Positions 36,174 through 50,400 of a stretch of DNA of 64,000 nucleotides are shown piece by piece (the first letter of the stretch is position 1; every line of letters begins with the position of its first letter). A program made the translations under genes and the position numbers. The DNA lies in assembly GCA_905178155.1 (NCBI GenBank), contig CAJINV010000017.1, positions 1,170,722 through 1,234,721 on the forward strand, in the 5' to 3' direction. The notes under the pieces were generated by a model. It searched no databases and was not told where the DNA came from. It worked only from the letters and a program-made list of their open reading frames with translations. This DNA comes from Amoebophrya sp. A120 (taxonomy: Eukaryota > Sar > Dinophyceae > Syndiniales > Amoebophryaceae).

Positions 36174-39100
36174 ATGGCACCCACCAGCTGCTACCTCGTC
36201 GCATCGAGGAACATGCGACAACCGAACATCACGGTTGTACCGCAAAACCGACTCATCCTCTTGATTTGCATTGCCCAGTTTTTCCTCGCATGTCTTCCTG
36301 TCCCTGCTCGACTCCCGTGGTTGCGGGGTCATCCCCGCCTTGCGCACAGCGAAGAAGATGCAGTTCTCTCGGCACTACAACTTACCTCGGGAGATGAGAC
36401 CGGCGCCGGGGCGAGGAGCGAGACAGGAGATGAGACCTCGGCAAGAAAAATCCGGGCTGTACAAAGCGCAGAGACTTCGCAAACGCCAACTACAGATGAA
36501 TACCTAGCAGATCCAGATGACGAGGACGCTGGTGCTGGTCCACCCTCCACTCTCGGCGTCGGTGATCTGAGCACCATTTTCCAATCACCGGAAGACGAAA
36601 GTGCTGATGAAGAGGGAAGTAAAAGTGCCACTGATGATGCAACGGACAAAACAACAGGAACTGCTGCAGCTGGTTCTACTTCTGGTGCCGAAGAACAAGA
36701 TGCGGCTGATGAAACGGGAACAACAGGGACCGAAGCAGCTGCGGAAAAAGCGGACGGGGTAGGAGCTGCCAGAGATGATGTCGTGGGGGACAGCAGTAGT
36801 TCTACTGCGGGACGAACAACTGCAGCCGCAACATCCAACGATGAGAACGACAAGTTCAGCGACGAGGACGATCCCTCCGCCCAGAACTGCTCGCTTTCCC
36901 CGCAAAACCCCGTTGCCATCCACAAGTCGCAGCCCTGTCCACAAGCCTGCCCTTTCGCCCAGCCAATAGCGCAGCAGAGTTGCGAGAAGTGGTGCGTGAG
37001 GCCGGAGAACTGCGCCATGTTCCACCCCGCGAGGTCCTTCCCCGATTTGAAGACGAACCAATGCGTCCTGCCCTGCGGAATAGACGGGAACGAGATCGAG
37101 GGTTGTGTCGAGTGCGCCGGGTTGGGAAAGTGCAAGAAGTGCGCGGTTGGGCTATTGGGTGTGTCGTACTACGAGTTGTCGGTCGACGGTAAGAAGTGCG
37201 TCAATTTGGCCTCGCGGACCTTCCACTTGGTGACGTCGGTTATCCTGTTTCTCTGCTTCGCCTTTTTTCTGTACTTGTTGCAACTCCAAGCTCGTCCGGT
37301 CACAAATCTAGATGCGTTGCAGTACGCGATGCGGAACCGGTGGCAGGCGAAGTGGGCGTTTGTGTTCGGAGATATCAGGTTGGGGGACTTGAAACTAGGA
37401 CGAGGTCAAGAGGAAGATGAAAACGTAGCGAATTATGGCACGAACGAAGGTACTGGCGCAAGGACCTCAGGCGGACTCCAAAGTGTGCTGGGAGAGGAAG
37501 AAGATGAAGAACAGTTTTTTCTGTCCGACGACGAGGAGAATTTTCCACGGGCAGAAACAAGTGAAGAGCTGCACTTCGAGCCAGAAATCGTCGATCCCAC
37601 AGGCACCTGCTCGGCTGCCGACTCGGAGTTGGACGACGAGGAGAATTCTCTCACTGTGCAAGAGCCACAAGCATCTCCTCCTGATTTCCGCTTGGGCAGC
37701 AACAGTCATGACCAGCACCAGTCTCAGCTCCAGCTTGAGTCCCGGACGCAAATCTTGCGAGAACACGCCACCACGACCTCCAACCGAACGGCGAGGGTAT
37801 TGACCAGCAGCGTTTCCTCGTCAGCCACCACTACTAGCCCGCGGGTCGCCGGCGTTGGGCAGATGGCGCGCTCGGCTTCTAGTGCGACTACTTCTACACC
37901 AAAAGCTCCTGCTAAATCCTCGGATTCCAAAAAATTATCTAGTGGAGGTCCCCGCCGCTGGTGGAGCACCCCGGTCCACTCTGAGGACATTGCCGGCAAA
38001 GGTGTCGCGCTTTACTTCAACTGGCTGCTGTTTCTGATGGTGGTTTCCCTCGCTTCCTCCTCCATTCATTATTTCACCTACGAACATTCGGATTTGGGCG
38101 CGGCCATGCACAGTGGCGGGCCACTGCTGGAAAAAAGCTGTGCTGCGCCATTACAGAAGGACGGGGTAACTCCTGCGGGTCTTGGGAGTCGTGCAGACGC
38201 TTCTTCGTCGGCAAGATCAACAAACAGTACAACCACTTCTCCTACTGGACCTGCCTCAGACCAGTCTGAATCAGAGCCAGCGAAAGATGAACAAGCCGAA
38301 CTGCCAAAGGAAACCAAACCAAATACGGACGAGAGCAGCAACGTCGAGCCAAAAGAGACAAACAAACTCCTGTTTCTCATGCAAAAGCAAGTTCCAACGA
38401 ATCCGATTCCCTCCGGCCAGCCGGCCACGCAGCCGGGGGAGGAGGACAACGCTTTGCCCCCGGTGGCGAAAGACGACACTGACATCACGACTCCACCGCC
38501 GAAGGTGATCGATGGAGAGCAAACAGACGGGGACGACGCCAGTGGGTCTTCTAGAAGCAACATTTTTCGTCGCCGGGGAGATGAAAACGCTGGTAGTATG
38601 GAGACTGAAGAAGATCCAGATGACTACTACAACGACGATGACGATTTCTCTGGTGTGCCACCTTATCGACGGGATCGCCGCCGCTACAAGCCGACATTAG
38701 AAGAAGTGCTCGAGGACAAGTTCAACGATCTTGCCGTCGCCGTCCGAAGCATCATCCAGCGGCTGCAGGACGAGGCCAGTAAGTGGACGCTGCCGGCAAA
38801 CGCTATGGGTGGTGGAGGGGGAGCGAACAAGAAAAATGTCAATCCCAACGTCGAGAAAAAGTACGAGCAGTTCCACTCCCGGATGTTTGTTTGCTGTGGG
38901 CTGTTGTACTTTGTTTTGACATTTTCCGTCCTCATCTTCCACGCGTTGCAATTGGAAAAACTCGCAACGAATAGCTGCACGGTGGATGGCAATGCTCTTG
39001 AAGATGATGAAGTAGACCAAAACGAAAATCCTTCTAGCAGCAAACCCGAGACGAACAGGAACAAGCAGATGAACTACAACACCCAGAACTTCTCTTCCAC

Positions 39101-42100
39101 CCAGGTGGAGCTGCAACAGACGCAGGACTCCCCGACGCAGTACTGCCTCGTTTTGGAAAACCTACCCCGCCATGTGCTCGACGGGAGTGTTGTGTCCGCG
39201 TTTCTGGAGCAGAAGTTGACGCACTTGCTGAATATGAATTCGACAGCGCTGGTAGAAGGCCAATATTACGCGGGACGAGATCTTCATAGTGTAGCTGATT
39301 CACAATTCTTGCCAAATGGCACTAGAACATCTTCTTCTTCACGAACTTCTAAGAACAGCTCCCCAGCAGCTGCATCACAACCTCAACCTCACGCCGTCCG
39401 CATCATCGGGACTAGCATTGCGTACGACTTTTACACGAAGAAGGAGGAAGTGTACGAGGAGTGCCTAGATTGGCTGGATTTCTCCCGACACTTGGCCGAT
39501 TCCTCCCGGCGTTTCTTCGCCAGGTCGCTGCATTCCGGCACTTTTTTCAACCGTTCCACGTCCTCGCCTGTGCAGTCGCCAAGGAGCGCGGGGGGCGGCG
39601 GACATCCCGGAAGGAGCCGGTCCACCGATATGCTGGCAGCAGCGGCCGCGGGTCGTGTTCCAGCCTTCTCCACCTCCGCTGGAACTAGTTCAGAAAGCAG
39701 GACGCCGGCGAACCGGGCGATCGAGGTCGATTTGTCGTCTACCGGCGCCGCTGCTGTCGCTTTTTCGCCTGTAGCAAAGGGGGCACAGACAGAAGTATCT
39801 TCGTCAAAACTTGTAAATCAGCAAGAAGCGAATAAAACCACGAGTAGTAGCAAAAACACAGCATCTGCCTCCACCTCGCCAGACAGGACTACGGGAAGTA
39901 GGAAGATAAAACTCGTTTCCAACACGGTGCAAACGGACGCGCTGTCCTCCAAAATGTTCGACACGTTGATCGAGCTCGACGAACGAACGACGAAGACGCG
40001 GAAGCTTGAAAGAAAGTCCCAACTTGCCATGCTGGACAACCTCTTCATGCAGTTCGTCGGACTGAGAGAGAACAAGCCGCTACCGCTGAAAAACACTGGG
40101 AAGGCGTATGTGGTTTTTGAGAGGAAGGAGGACGCAGCAAGGATCCTTTTGTTAGCAGACCGCTTGCACCAGCAACGCGAATACGAAAAGTGGAAAAGGG
40201 GGGAAAATTTGCTGCTCCACCGACTGCATTCGCCGTGGTTGGTGAGAAGTGTGTCATCTGGAGCTGGGGGATTTTTCGGGACGCCAGGAGCAGCTCCGTT
40301 GTTTCGACTTCCTTCATCGGGTATGGAGGTCGTGCAACAGCCTCTGGCGTCAAAATCGTCGACAGCTCAAGATCGTCAGATGGCTGATCATCACGCAGAA
40401 GAAGAGACATCAGGTACTGCTACAACGATGTCAACAAGAGCAAGGCGCTTTTTTCGAAAAACGCTAGGGCTGTTTTCGTTACCGAGGATACGGTTTTTGT
40501 CGTCCACAAGAACAGCAACTGGAAGAGCTACATCAGCCTCACACCGACCCGGGCACCAGCATCAACCGCAGCCATCCGCCGAAGAGTTGCTCCGGATTGA
40601 GAACGCGGTTTTGGAAATTCCGCTGGATGCTCTTCCCGCAGAATTGCCCGACAGTAGACAAAATTCATTTGGAGCAGTAGAAGTAGACCGATCCAACGCT
40701 AGCACTACTTTGTCGTCCGCAGTCGGCAATATAAATTCCAGCACTGTTGACTGCACCACGGCGCCAGGTCGGGCGCTGGTTTACAGCCGCGCCTTCGAAA
40801 AGCAGTACGGGGGGAGACAGTGCCGCCCACGGTTGCTCAGGACCTTGCGATACAGCGCAACGGGACATGAGGGCTCGTTGTCACACCAAGAGGGCGGTGG
40901 TCGGGTATAGGTTCATCTTCATGCTGATCACGTCCTTGCACTCGACGCTTTTCGTTGTTGTGAATTTTTTTTCTGCTACCTCGAAGCTCTTTGATAGCAT
41001 TAGCAAGATGCAAAATCGAAGGAAATAAAATCACAGGCAACCTCCGACCCAAGCTCCCCGCTTGGCGCCAATGCCGCCCCTGTCTCGACGGATAACATAC
41101 CCCCACCACCACCACCCACCGAATTGGACTTCATCACTCTGCGAAAAGCGAAAGATGACGAGCACCCGTTATTGCTTCATTGGGAAAACCTGACTTCCTG
41201 GGGCAATTTTTACCAGAAGATCTTCCTGGGCGTCACAATCGTCCTTTTCACGATGTTTTTGTGGACAGCACTGTACCTTACGTACGCGATTTTCTACATC
41301 ACACTGATTCCCAACATCCCGGGTTTGGGTGTTGACCAAACGTACTTGAAAGACGTGCTCCTCGGTCTGCTGATCACCGTCGGCAATGCGCTGCTGTACT
41401 TCGTCATCGACCGCGTAACGAAACAAGCGGGCTTTTCCTCCCGCGACAGCAGGGACCGGGCGGTTTTGGGGTTCAGCTTCATCGGAACCTTGCTCAACGT
41501 GGTGTGTGATTTGGCCATGGTAGCGTACGTCGCAAGGACTCAGCATTTGGAAACAATCTTTAGCAGCAGCAGCACTTCTTCTTCTGGGAGCTCCTTCGTC
41601 TCCTACGACCAAGTCCTCGGTCAGCAACTGTTCGCTTTGATTATGCCGGGCTATTTGATTCTGCCCTTCCTCGCCGCGCCGGTTTTCGAGCACGTCCTCC
41701 CGTTTTGGCTCTCGTTCTGGTTTATCCGGTCGAGATCCGGCGTTTTGCAGAAAGACGCAACGGAGGCCTTGCGAGCGAAGGACTTTGAGATCGCGTGGCG
41801 TTATGCGGATGTGCTGAACAACCTATCTATTTGCCTCCTCCTCTTTCTCTTTCCCGGCCCGAACGCGTGGCGGATTATGCTTGGGCTGTTCCTCTTCTCG
41901 GTCTTGATTTACGTCATTTATCCCTTGTGCAAAAGTATCGTATCTTCTTCGATGGTACGAAAAATCGCAGTCATACAGAAAAAAACGAAAACCTTTTATT
42001 TGTTTTCCAAGCGAAATATACGATTACGATTATGAGCATGAGAAATTATTCCATTTGCAAATGCCACGTTCAGCTCCTGCCAATCTGTATCGCAATTCCT

Positions 42101-43212
42101 ATCAGTGCTAGTCCCGCGAACGCGATATTACTTTTGCAATGCATATGCTTGATCGGTATCTGTTCTTCAAGCAGACGACGGTCACATTCTACCCCACGAT
42201 CGGTTTGGCGAATAGCTTCGCGTACTGGTTCGTCGTTCCAACTGGGATTATATGCATTGCAAATATGTCTGGCTTCTGGGCGTGAGAAGCAAAAGTCACC
42301 CACTTTTGGGCACCAATTAGCGAGTGTATTTCTGATGCGGCACACTGGCAATGAATTAAAATTCCCGAGCCTCCTCATCAAAATTTGTAATGGTGCGCTC
42401 CTTATTGCTCTTCCAGACCTTCTAGGCCATGCGAAGCCTGCGCGTGACAGTGGATCTAGCAACCATTTTCCAGACGCAGACATGTTTGCAGTGCATACAT
42501 TCTGGCTGTCGCCGTGGCGTACTGGGGGACAAAAGCGTTCGACCCCGTGGAGGACTACCTGACGTTTCTGAAATACGATTTCTTCAACCCAGGAAGGCAG
42601 AATATCAAAGACGGGACAACCGGCTCAGGGTCCTTTCTCTTGGCACTAAACCTGCCGTGGTCCGTGTGGTTTTGCTTGCTTGCGGTGGTGCTGCATGTGG
42701 TGAGCTATTTGTCTCTTTTGCGCACCCTGATACGGAATTTCAAGGCCTACACCAGCTTGGCCAACTACGGTCAAATAATCCTCGACGGGGGTGGAGAACA
42801 ACAAGCTGGGAGGAAGTTCTCGTCGTCCACTTATTCCTCCTACCTGTTCCGTCAGTACTTGCTCTCGCCCGGAACGAGACCCAAATTGGTCCTGCCCGCA
42901 GTAGCAACAGCAGGAAACAATGTGAATGCGTCGACGAACAGCAACACTGCTTCTGAACAAGATCCCGATAGACGAGAAGTAGATCATGCAGCTCATAGTA
43001 GTACTCAATTTCTAAAGAAACTTGCCCAAAAGCGCATTTCGCAGAAGTCCATCGCCACGTATTTCAATACGAATCCGATCTACTGTCTACGAAGCCGGTA
43101 CCTAGGCCCAGATGCGTCCGGATGGAAAATGGTGCGCAACGCGCTGCATTTGAGCGAGAAGACTTGTTTTCCCTTCATGCGCGGGGTGTATCCAAACTTC
43201 AGCAAGTTCTGA
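36174..43212 (+). CDS. Polytopic membrane protein, OSCA/TMEM63 (CSC1-like) type
   Basis: Probably an ion channel of the mechanosensitive OSCA/TMEM63 kind; assigned by topology rather than strong motifs. Exons are 36174-40904, 41037-41918, 42151-42250 and 42503-43212, about 2,140 residues. Intron 1 is GT-AG; introns 2 and 3 are introners E9 and E10. A signal-anchor (LILLICIAQFFLACLPVPA) is followed by an acidic extracellular stretch and a Cys-rich block at about residues 240-340 with over a dozen cysteines. Three helices follow near 349-371, 610-634 and 903-926, then a long cytosolic loop with an RRM-like start (YCLVLENLPRHVL) and a second half (AYVVFERKEDAARILLLAD), as in the family's PHM7-type cytosolic domain. 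The W-x-NL motif (LLHWENLTSWGNFYQKIF) precedes about seven C-terminal helices. It is far longer than the usual 700-1,000 residues because of disordered insertions. An unrelated polytopic protein remains possible. Confidence 0.65.
41919..42145 (+). mobile_element. Introner E9 (TIR family B)
   Basis: A 227-bp insertion. The left end is TATCCCTTGTGCAAAAGTAT and the right end is an inverse ending CTTTTGCAATGCATA. The 5-bp flanks (TCATT and TGCTT) agree at three positions, so the TSD is decayed. Removing the element plus 5 bp gives LIYVIDRYLFFKQTTV in frame through a membrane helix. Confidence 0.82.
42251..42497 (+). mobile_element. Introner E10 (TIR family C)
   Basis: A 247-bp insertion. The left end is TATGCATTGCAAATATGTCT and the inverse of the right end is TATGCACTGCAAACATGTCT. 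The 5-bp flanks are GATTA and CATTC (decayed). Removal with 5 bp gives VVPTGIMAVAVAYWG in frame. The TIR is the same family as E8, E13 and E21. Confidence 0.87.
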
Positions 43213-44448
43213 GGCGGCACGTGGTTCACTTGCGCTTGTCGTGCCAAGAACGCCGGTGCGTGTGCACGCTGATGCTGAAGATACGATACATACTCTGAGA
43301 AATAAACTACACACAAGGAATGCATCATGTAGTTCATGATGTCGCGAGTTTTTTCTTTTCCACATCGTAATCGAAGCCTTCACGACGTCGGACATGTATT
43401 GAATTTGAAGCACGGACCGCAAATTCGCGGATAGCGCTGTTGCAACACCGTCATGCACTGCAAGAGAGAGAGACCCTTCAAGAATCATTGATGACTTCGT
43501 GTCAGAGACAAGTTTCATGTGTTGTTTTTTCCGCTCACAAGAAAGGAGCCAAGCATGGTACTAGCAAGATGAAGCAAGCAGAAGCACTACTCTACACCTG
43601 AGTCTGGTGTATGAAGCACAAGGACCTAGAGACAGCGGCTCTGTTGTTCAGAGAGTATCACCATCAGGACGCTCGCGTTCGACGTACACGTACGCCGTCA
43701 AATTGACACAGAAAAAAATCGGTGTCTGTCGATCTACCTCCTCGTGACTCTTCGTTCAGTACAGTCATCGGTGAAAGTTGTTTGAGGTACTACATATTGA
43801 GCACTAGCATCGGTGGCTTAGTTTTCTGGATAGTCCAATAAGTACTAATTTTCTTCTTGATTTTTCCTTCGCGATATTCGGTTTTCGACTTCTACAGTTG
43901 ATGCATCTTTAACTTCGCGATGAACAAGTGAATATCGTATCAATCGTTGTCACAGCATCAAGACGATTGATTAGGTACAATTTCGGTTGAAAATCAATGT
44001 AAAGCCTCCTCCACTACTGTCGGTTTTAGTCACAGTTTATCCTCCAGTGCAGTGCTTTCGGCTTCCTGGTCGCATAATAAATTCGGTTGGTGTTGCCTTT
44101 CTTCGATTTTGACTTTCTCTTCGTGGACACTTCTCGAAAAATTGGTGGCTGCGTCCTCCGGAAAATAGCATATGTGCGGCGTGTAGGAATGGAAGTGAAA
44201 CTCGTCTAAAATCTTATCGGATTTTTCGAACTACTTACAGCAGAACTTACACGTATTTTTACCGCAACACCACCCTCTGCCCCCCGGCAAACGTCAATTC
44301 TATCGAACAAGTGAAGCTCACTTTGCAGTTTTACGCATAAGCACTCAACTCATTTGTTATTGTTTTTGTATTTCACGAGACGGAAAGAAATAAAGAAAAA
44401 GAAATTGGCTCAATACCACGAATCACATCAACTTCAACAGCGAACAAG
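43213..44448. other. Intergenic region
   Basis: About 1.2 kb, AT-rich, with no supportable gene. The minus-strand frame at 43102-43518 overlaps the end of the preceding gene and looks like a shadow. Confidence 0.5.
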
Positions 44449-47400
44449 ATGTCAAGAACAACTGCGTCTACATTCGCTCCCACTCCAGGGGGCCGAGTTC
44501 TTCCTGGTCGAGGAGTGGCGCCTCTCTTCCTCCGTCAGCTTCTTTTTGGAGGCGCCGCAGCTGCTAATGCGAGCTCTTATCCTACAGAAAAGCAAAAGTA
44601 GTACTACACTCTTCATTCCACCAGCACGGTTATGGTACAACCCGAAAATAATCTGTCATGCAAAATGCGGAGAATAAGGGAAGGGATCAGAAATAGAATT
44701 GGTACCGCCACCACGCAGATCATTTGTGATGCTGAACGCACAAGAACAGCAAGCCCAAGCGTTTTTGTTTTTGTTACGTAAAGTGACCGGATCAACACAT
44801 CATATAAACGTCTTTAGCTCAGAAACTGAAAATACCAGTGTGCTGTTGCCGTTTTTCTGTTGGATACCCGCATCAACTCAATCCCCGTGGCGATGCAAGA
44901 CACGACTCTTACCATCGGATTGAAATTGCCGGCGTCGGTGATATCATCTTCAAATGCGGGGAGCGATACCACGAGCCTTACAACTACAACCAGTGCGCCA
45001 ACCACGAGCTCGACGCCGGGTGCGACTTCTTCCCCCACACTCACGACCTCCACAACTCCCGCACCATCAGGGGGTGCTGTCACGACCCCCGACCCCTTGC
45101 TCGGCACCGGGTCGCTGCTTCAGCCGATCAGCAGCGAGGACCCGCGGACCACTGTCGACGTCGCGTTCGGCCAGTTGGGGCACACCCACCCCATGCGGGT
45201 GTACGAGAATTTTTCGAAGCACAAAGCCGCCGGGCCGTACCAAACGAACCGGTTCTGGGCCAACTGGGCGTTCAGCGGGCTGCGGTACGGTCCGTGGAGC
45301 GGCCAGGACGAAGATTTGATGCGCATGAAACTGCTCTACGGGTACAAAACTTCCGACCCGATCTACGTCGGCACGTATGGACTTCGGTGGATGGACGGCG
45401 CTTTGGGGGTGCTGTGCGAGCCGCACAGACTGAAGTCCAGCACGCAATTCGCGCAGGAGAAGCAAGGCACCAACGGGTTCCCTTCCACCGGACAGGAAAC
45501 CTTTTCCGCCGCGGGGCAGCAGTGGATGGCGCAGAGTGGAAACCTGGCCAAGTTCGCGAACGAACCCCACGCCTACAGCTACACACGGCCGGTCGGGTTG
45601 AACGAAGTGTCGCTGTTTATTGACGCCTTGGAGCTGATGGAACCGCAGGGCGCCACCCCGCAGCGCGAGTACGAGATCGTGAAAGAGGGTCTCCTCGGGA
45701 TCCACGCGACCTCCACCGCGACGGCCTCCGGGTCGAAAATCCTTTACCCGATCTACAACGGAATGGCGTACGTTTCGGCGTACTACGACGGGAACGACGA
45801 TTTGACGCCGGTCTTGCTGTTCAACGCCATCCGCCCGACTTCGGTGCTCAAAAGGGGTCAATACCAGTACGCGCAGGACAATTTCGGCGTTGAGCAGCAC
45901 TCCTGGGACTTCACGCTGGATGCGAACCAGGGGGGCGCAGTGTACCGTGTGTATTTGTTGCCGACCAGCACTAGTACATCGCCGTCGACCAACTTTCACT
46001 GGAACTCGGACCCGGTGCTGCAGTCGCCCAACAAGAAGCTGCGCATGGTGCAGCTGAACCAGAAATTCCAAGGGTGGTTGCGGGTCGCGCAAGTGCAGTC
46101 TAGCGGGAAGAAGTACGAAGACAACGTCGAGCGGCCGACTCTGCGCTGCAGGGCGTCGACGAAGTCTTGGACAGAGACGCGAACCGAGTGCGCGGACGAT
46201 GGCTACGACATCTCCGCCTCGGCGGTCTTGTACGACTTGGGGGTCGACCTCCACGCCACGCAAGGCGGTCTTCTGAAGTACCAGTTCAAGCACCCACCGA
46301 CGGCGATGCGGCCCGGAGGTAGTTCTCCTGCGGGTTCCGCGGGCAGCACTGGAGCTCCGCAGCACATGCACTTCGCCTACCAAACGCACCTGCGGCACTT
46401 GCGGAGTTACACCGCGGGAACAAATTCGGTTTATTCGATTCTGAATCTGCAGTTCCAATCGCACTCCCAGGGCTGGATGACGGGGGTGCGCGGCTCCGTC
46501 TGGGAAATGCTGCCGAACCTGCTCGCCGAGACTTATCAGCTGGATTTCCTGCCGCCCGGCGACACCACGGGGGTGCTGGACGTGGTCAGCGGCGGCGTGC
46601 ACACAAATCTCGGGCAGCAGTTTCGAGACGATTTTGTGCACTACAAGTACGGGGGCGAGAACAACTACGGGGCGCACAACTCCGTGCCCGCGGTTGGGGC
46701 GGTGTAGAATGCCGGAAAGAAGTACCAGAAGTTTGCCACCTACTGCCTCCTGGCGGAGAAGGTTGCCAACGCGCCGAACACCGGGGTTGCGGACTTGGCC
46801 GAAGACGTGGAGAACCAGGACCTCTGCCCGAAGATTTTGAAGGAGCTGTTTCTGTGCTGGATCGACCCGGCGCAGGCCTTCTGCGCACACCAGTCCAAGC
46901 TCCAGGTGCCGCTCGTGTACGAGCCCAAATTTGGCGGACTGGTGAACCCGAAGCTGACGCCCAACGCGGCGGCCAAGGCGAACAACATCGACGAGCAGAC
47001 GCAAGGGATCGGAGACTACTGCAATGCGGACTTCGGGAACATCTGCTTCAACGACCAGCACTACCACTACGGGTATTTGGTGTACTCAGCGGCGGTCCTG
47101 ATGAAGTACAACGGCGCGGAGATTTTGCAGGAGGGAGGCCTGGAAAAGAACAAAATCGTGAACTTTGTGCACGGTCTGCTCCGCGCGGTGGCCAACCCGG
47201 CCCAAAACTACCACGACATCGACGTGACCGCGCCTTCCGACCCGTATTTTCCCATGTTTCGCTTCTTCGACCTGTTCGATCTGCACTCCTGGTCGCGGGG
47301 CTTGCAGCACAACACCTTCGGGAAAGACCAGGAGTCCACCTCGGAGGAGATCAACTTTTACCACGGCGCGCAGTTGTGGGGTCGCTGGATGAAAAAGCAC

Positions 47401-50400
47401 GGCCAGGCTCTGGGGTTATCCGAGTACGCGGAGCTCGGGGCCCGGCTGGAGACCATCTTTACCGTCCTCACCGCACTGAACGCGCAGTCGATCTGGACCT
47501 TTTACCAGATGGAAGAATACGAAGACTTCGGCGACATCCACCCGCTCGAGTTCGCGCGGAACCACTGCGTGGGCATGCTGTACCAGAACGAGGTGAAGTA
47601 CAGCACCTGGTTTGGCCCCGCGAAGGAGTACATCCACGGCATCCAGATGATGCCGCTGACCACCGCCCTGCGGCTGGCGCGGGACCCGGAGTTCATGAAA
47701 CTGGAATACTACGACACCTTCGACTGCAAGGATCCGGCGAACTACGCAACCGACGCCTACTCCTGCGTGGCCCCGTGTCCGGCCCAGGACATTTCGATCG
47801 TCGAGAACCACGTGCAGAACCTGGCGACGCTGCACAACGGGTTGAAAATGTGGATCGGCCAGATTGCCACCGGCAACATGGCCCTCACCGACGACCTGGC
47901 GGCCCAGAAGCGGGCGTACAACATCCTGCGGGACTGGAACCCGGCCCACCGGAGTGTGGACGCGGGCGCCAGTCTGTTGTTCTACAACTATTGGGTTCTG
48001 AAAATTGCGGAGGCCGTCGGGAACGACGTCACCGAGGGCGGGGCGGTTCTGCCGAAGCTAAGCGGCGGCCTTGATTCGACGCAGTCCGCCGTTGTCGATG
48101 CGGTAAAGATGGCGGCCCACCGCGGCGTGGGCAAGGCCTACTGCAACGCGATTTCGGGCATTGGCAAAATCTTCCCGTCGCCCTTGGTGTGCCAGCACGC
48201 GTTTATGGGTACGCCCGGTATCACAAACGTACCCTTGAGCACACACTTCGGAGTGACGGTCTGGTATGCGACCCTTACCGAGCAGGGTCCTTATCTCAAC
48301 CCCGCCGACCCATCTCCGTCGTCAATAACCTTGGTGAGTGACATGTTCGCCACCAGTGCGCCGGGAGGTGGTACAGCTACGACAAGTACTAATCCCCCAG
48401 CCTCAAGTAGTAGAACGTTGTCCTCGACGTCTCCCTATCCGCAAAAAAAGACCCATGATCTCCAGCCAAATTGTCATGCAAAACATGCGGAAAAGGTGCC
48501 TTTATTGACCGGGTCTGGTGGTGGGCAGTTCCTCCTGAATGGTCAATGTATGCCGCGGCGACTGATCGCGGTACTAGCGCTCGATTTTGTATGCAGTCCC
48601 CGCCGAAAGTGCTTCTATCTTCGCCCACCCACCGGGACGAGCAGATCCTTGGCCTGTCGCGCTGGGTGTGGGTCGTGCTCGTGTGGGTGTCCGCTACATG
48701 ATGATAATGATGATGCAAAAAATGGACGGGGATGGGTCTTTTTCTGTGGATACTCCCCGTCAGCTTTCTACTGCTCTTGAAGTTGTCGACGGAAAGATGA
48801 CGTACCGCTTATTCTTGCGAATATATCCGCGCCTATCCGAAGATGATATCCAGTGCAAATATGTCTGGGTCATCTGGAAATGCATTGTGATACTAAAATT
48901 AGGATGCTGTTCGTGGAAACACTTCCGAAAAATTAAATGCAACAACTTTGCAGAACGCTCCCCCAGACGCAGCCGGCATGGGAAGCTGCGTTTTTGTATG
49001 ACAAAAGGGGCTGCGACTCGTGTCGTTGGTCATCTTTTCACAGCGCAGTCTGTTTAGCACCATATACAGATTTCACAGAAATGTAAGGCCAGCGCTACAA
49101 GTGCGAACTTTCCAGACCCAGACACATTAGCAATTCATAGATGAGTCTGACAAACATAAGTTCACGCAAGAGGAACTCGACGCTGTATGAGGGTGCACAT
49201 CTCCGTCTTCTCCTCATTATCAAGGCAGGGCAACCAGAAACAGAGCCAGTGCCACTGATGCAGGGCATAACAAAACTCCGCGCACGGAATTTTCTAGCAC
49301 CGTTTGGGGTTGATCATCCGAAAAAACCTGTCATGCCAAGACTGCTGAAAGGCAACAATTGGATTTCGATTTCGTTTCATCTTGCATGATAAATGTCATG
49401 CAACGCGTCAATAATTGTTGTGTTGCTGGTCCTTTGCCAGTCGCGGGGCATGTTCGGGCGTTCCGGGCAGTGCCTTGTGCACCCCTCGGACCCCGCGCCC
49501 CCCCGGGCTTTAGTCGTGCAGTCTCAGACTGCGCGACTAATGTTAAGCATGACACTTGTCATGACGAGCAGAAGGAGGAGGTTGTCGCGCACTCTCATAC
49601 GCCGCTGCCAGGATGCTGTACCAGGTGAAAGCCGATCTGGAAAAAAGCGGTGGCAGTGAGGGTTTTCTGGACTCACTGGCGCCGAGCGTGAATGCCGAGC
49701 TGCAAGCCGCCGGGATAGACGGCGCGTCCGCTACAACCCAGGGACTCAGCGATGCCGGGCAAGGACTTATCGTTGACACGCCGCTAGTCACCGATGGAAC
49801 TTCTACCCTAACTACGTTGCCCCATCCCGATGCGAAGAGCATATCTGTCATCGTTTCCGAGAACGACACAGACGATGGACTGGTCGCCGCCCTGGTGGCC
49901 TTATTGATCGTCGTCGTTGTTGCTATTGCCGTTTGGTATTTTCGTTACTACAAAAGTGCTACTGCTAGTGATGTTCCGGCGCAGCAAGGAGGGCGTGGAT
50001 CAAGAAGTAGTCGCACTGGACGAGGGGAGGACAAACAGCGGGCCAACAAAAGAGAAGGTGCTCTCTCCTGGAAGCAGAAAGATTTTGCGCCATGGGAGGA
50101 GGATGCTGCCGTGTGGGACAATGATGATGCTGATTTTGTTGACGAAAACACTTTCTCCGCGGAGATTGAGATGCGGGAGGAGCCTTATGATCTTCGAAAA
50201 AACCGTCCCCCAGTTCGAATGCCTCCTCTTGCGCCCCCCAGCAGTACGCGTCTTCAGCCATTGTCCGCGAAGCGGCTGCAGCAGGCACCGCAAAGCACGC
50301 AGGAAAGAGGACAAGCCGCCGCAGCGTTGGCCGCAGCAGGAGCAGCTCCCACATCAAGAGCAGCGGCAGGGCCGCGGCGCGTGAGAGGACATCAAGGCGG

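Noticed and set aside
45067-47067. Antisense open frame of 666 codons over the glucanase gene
   Set aside because: It mirrors the GC-rich codon pattern of the real GH81 exon, shows no domain, and the sense strand carries clear catalytic motifs.
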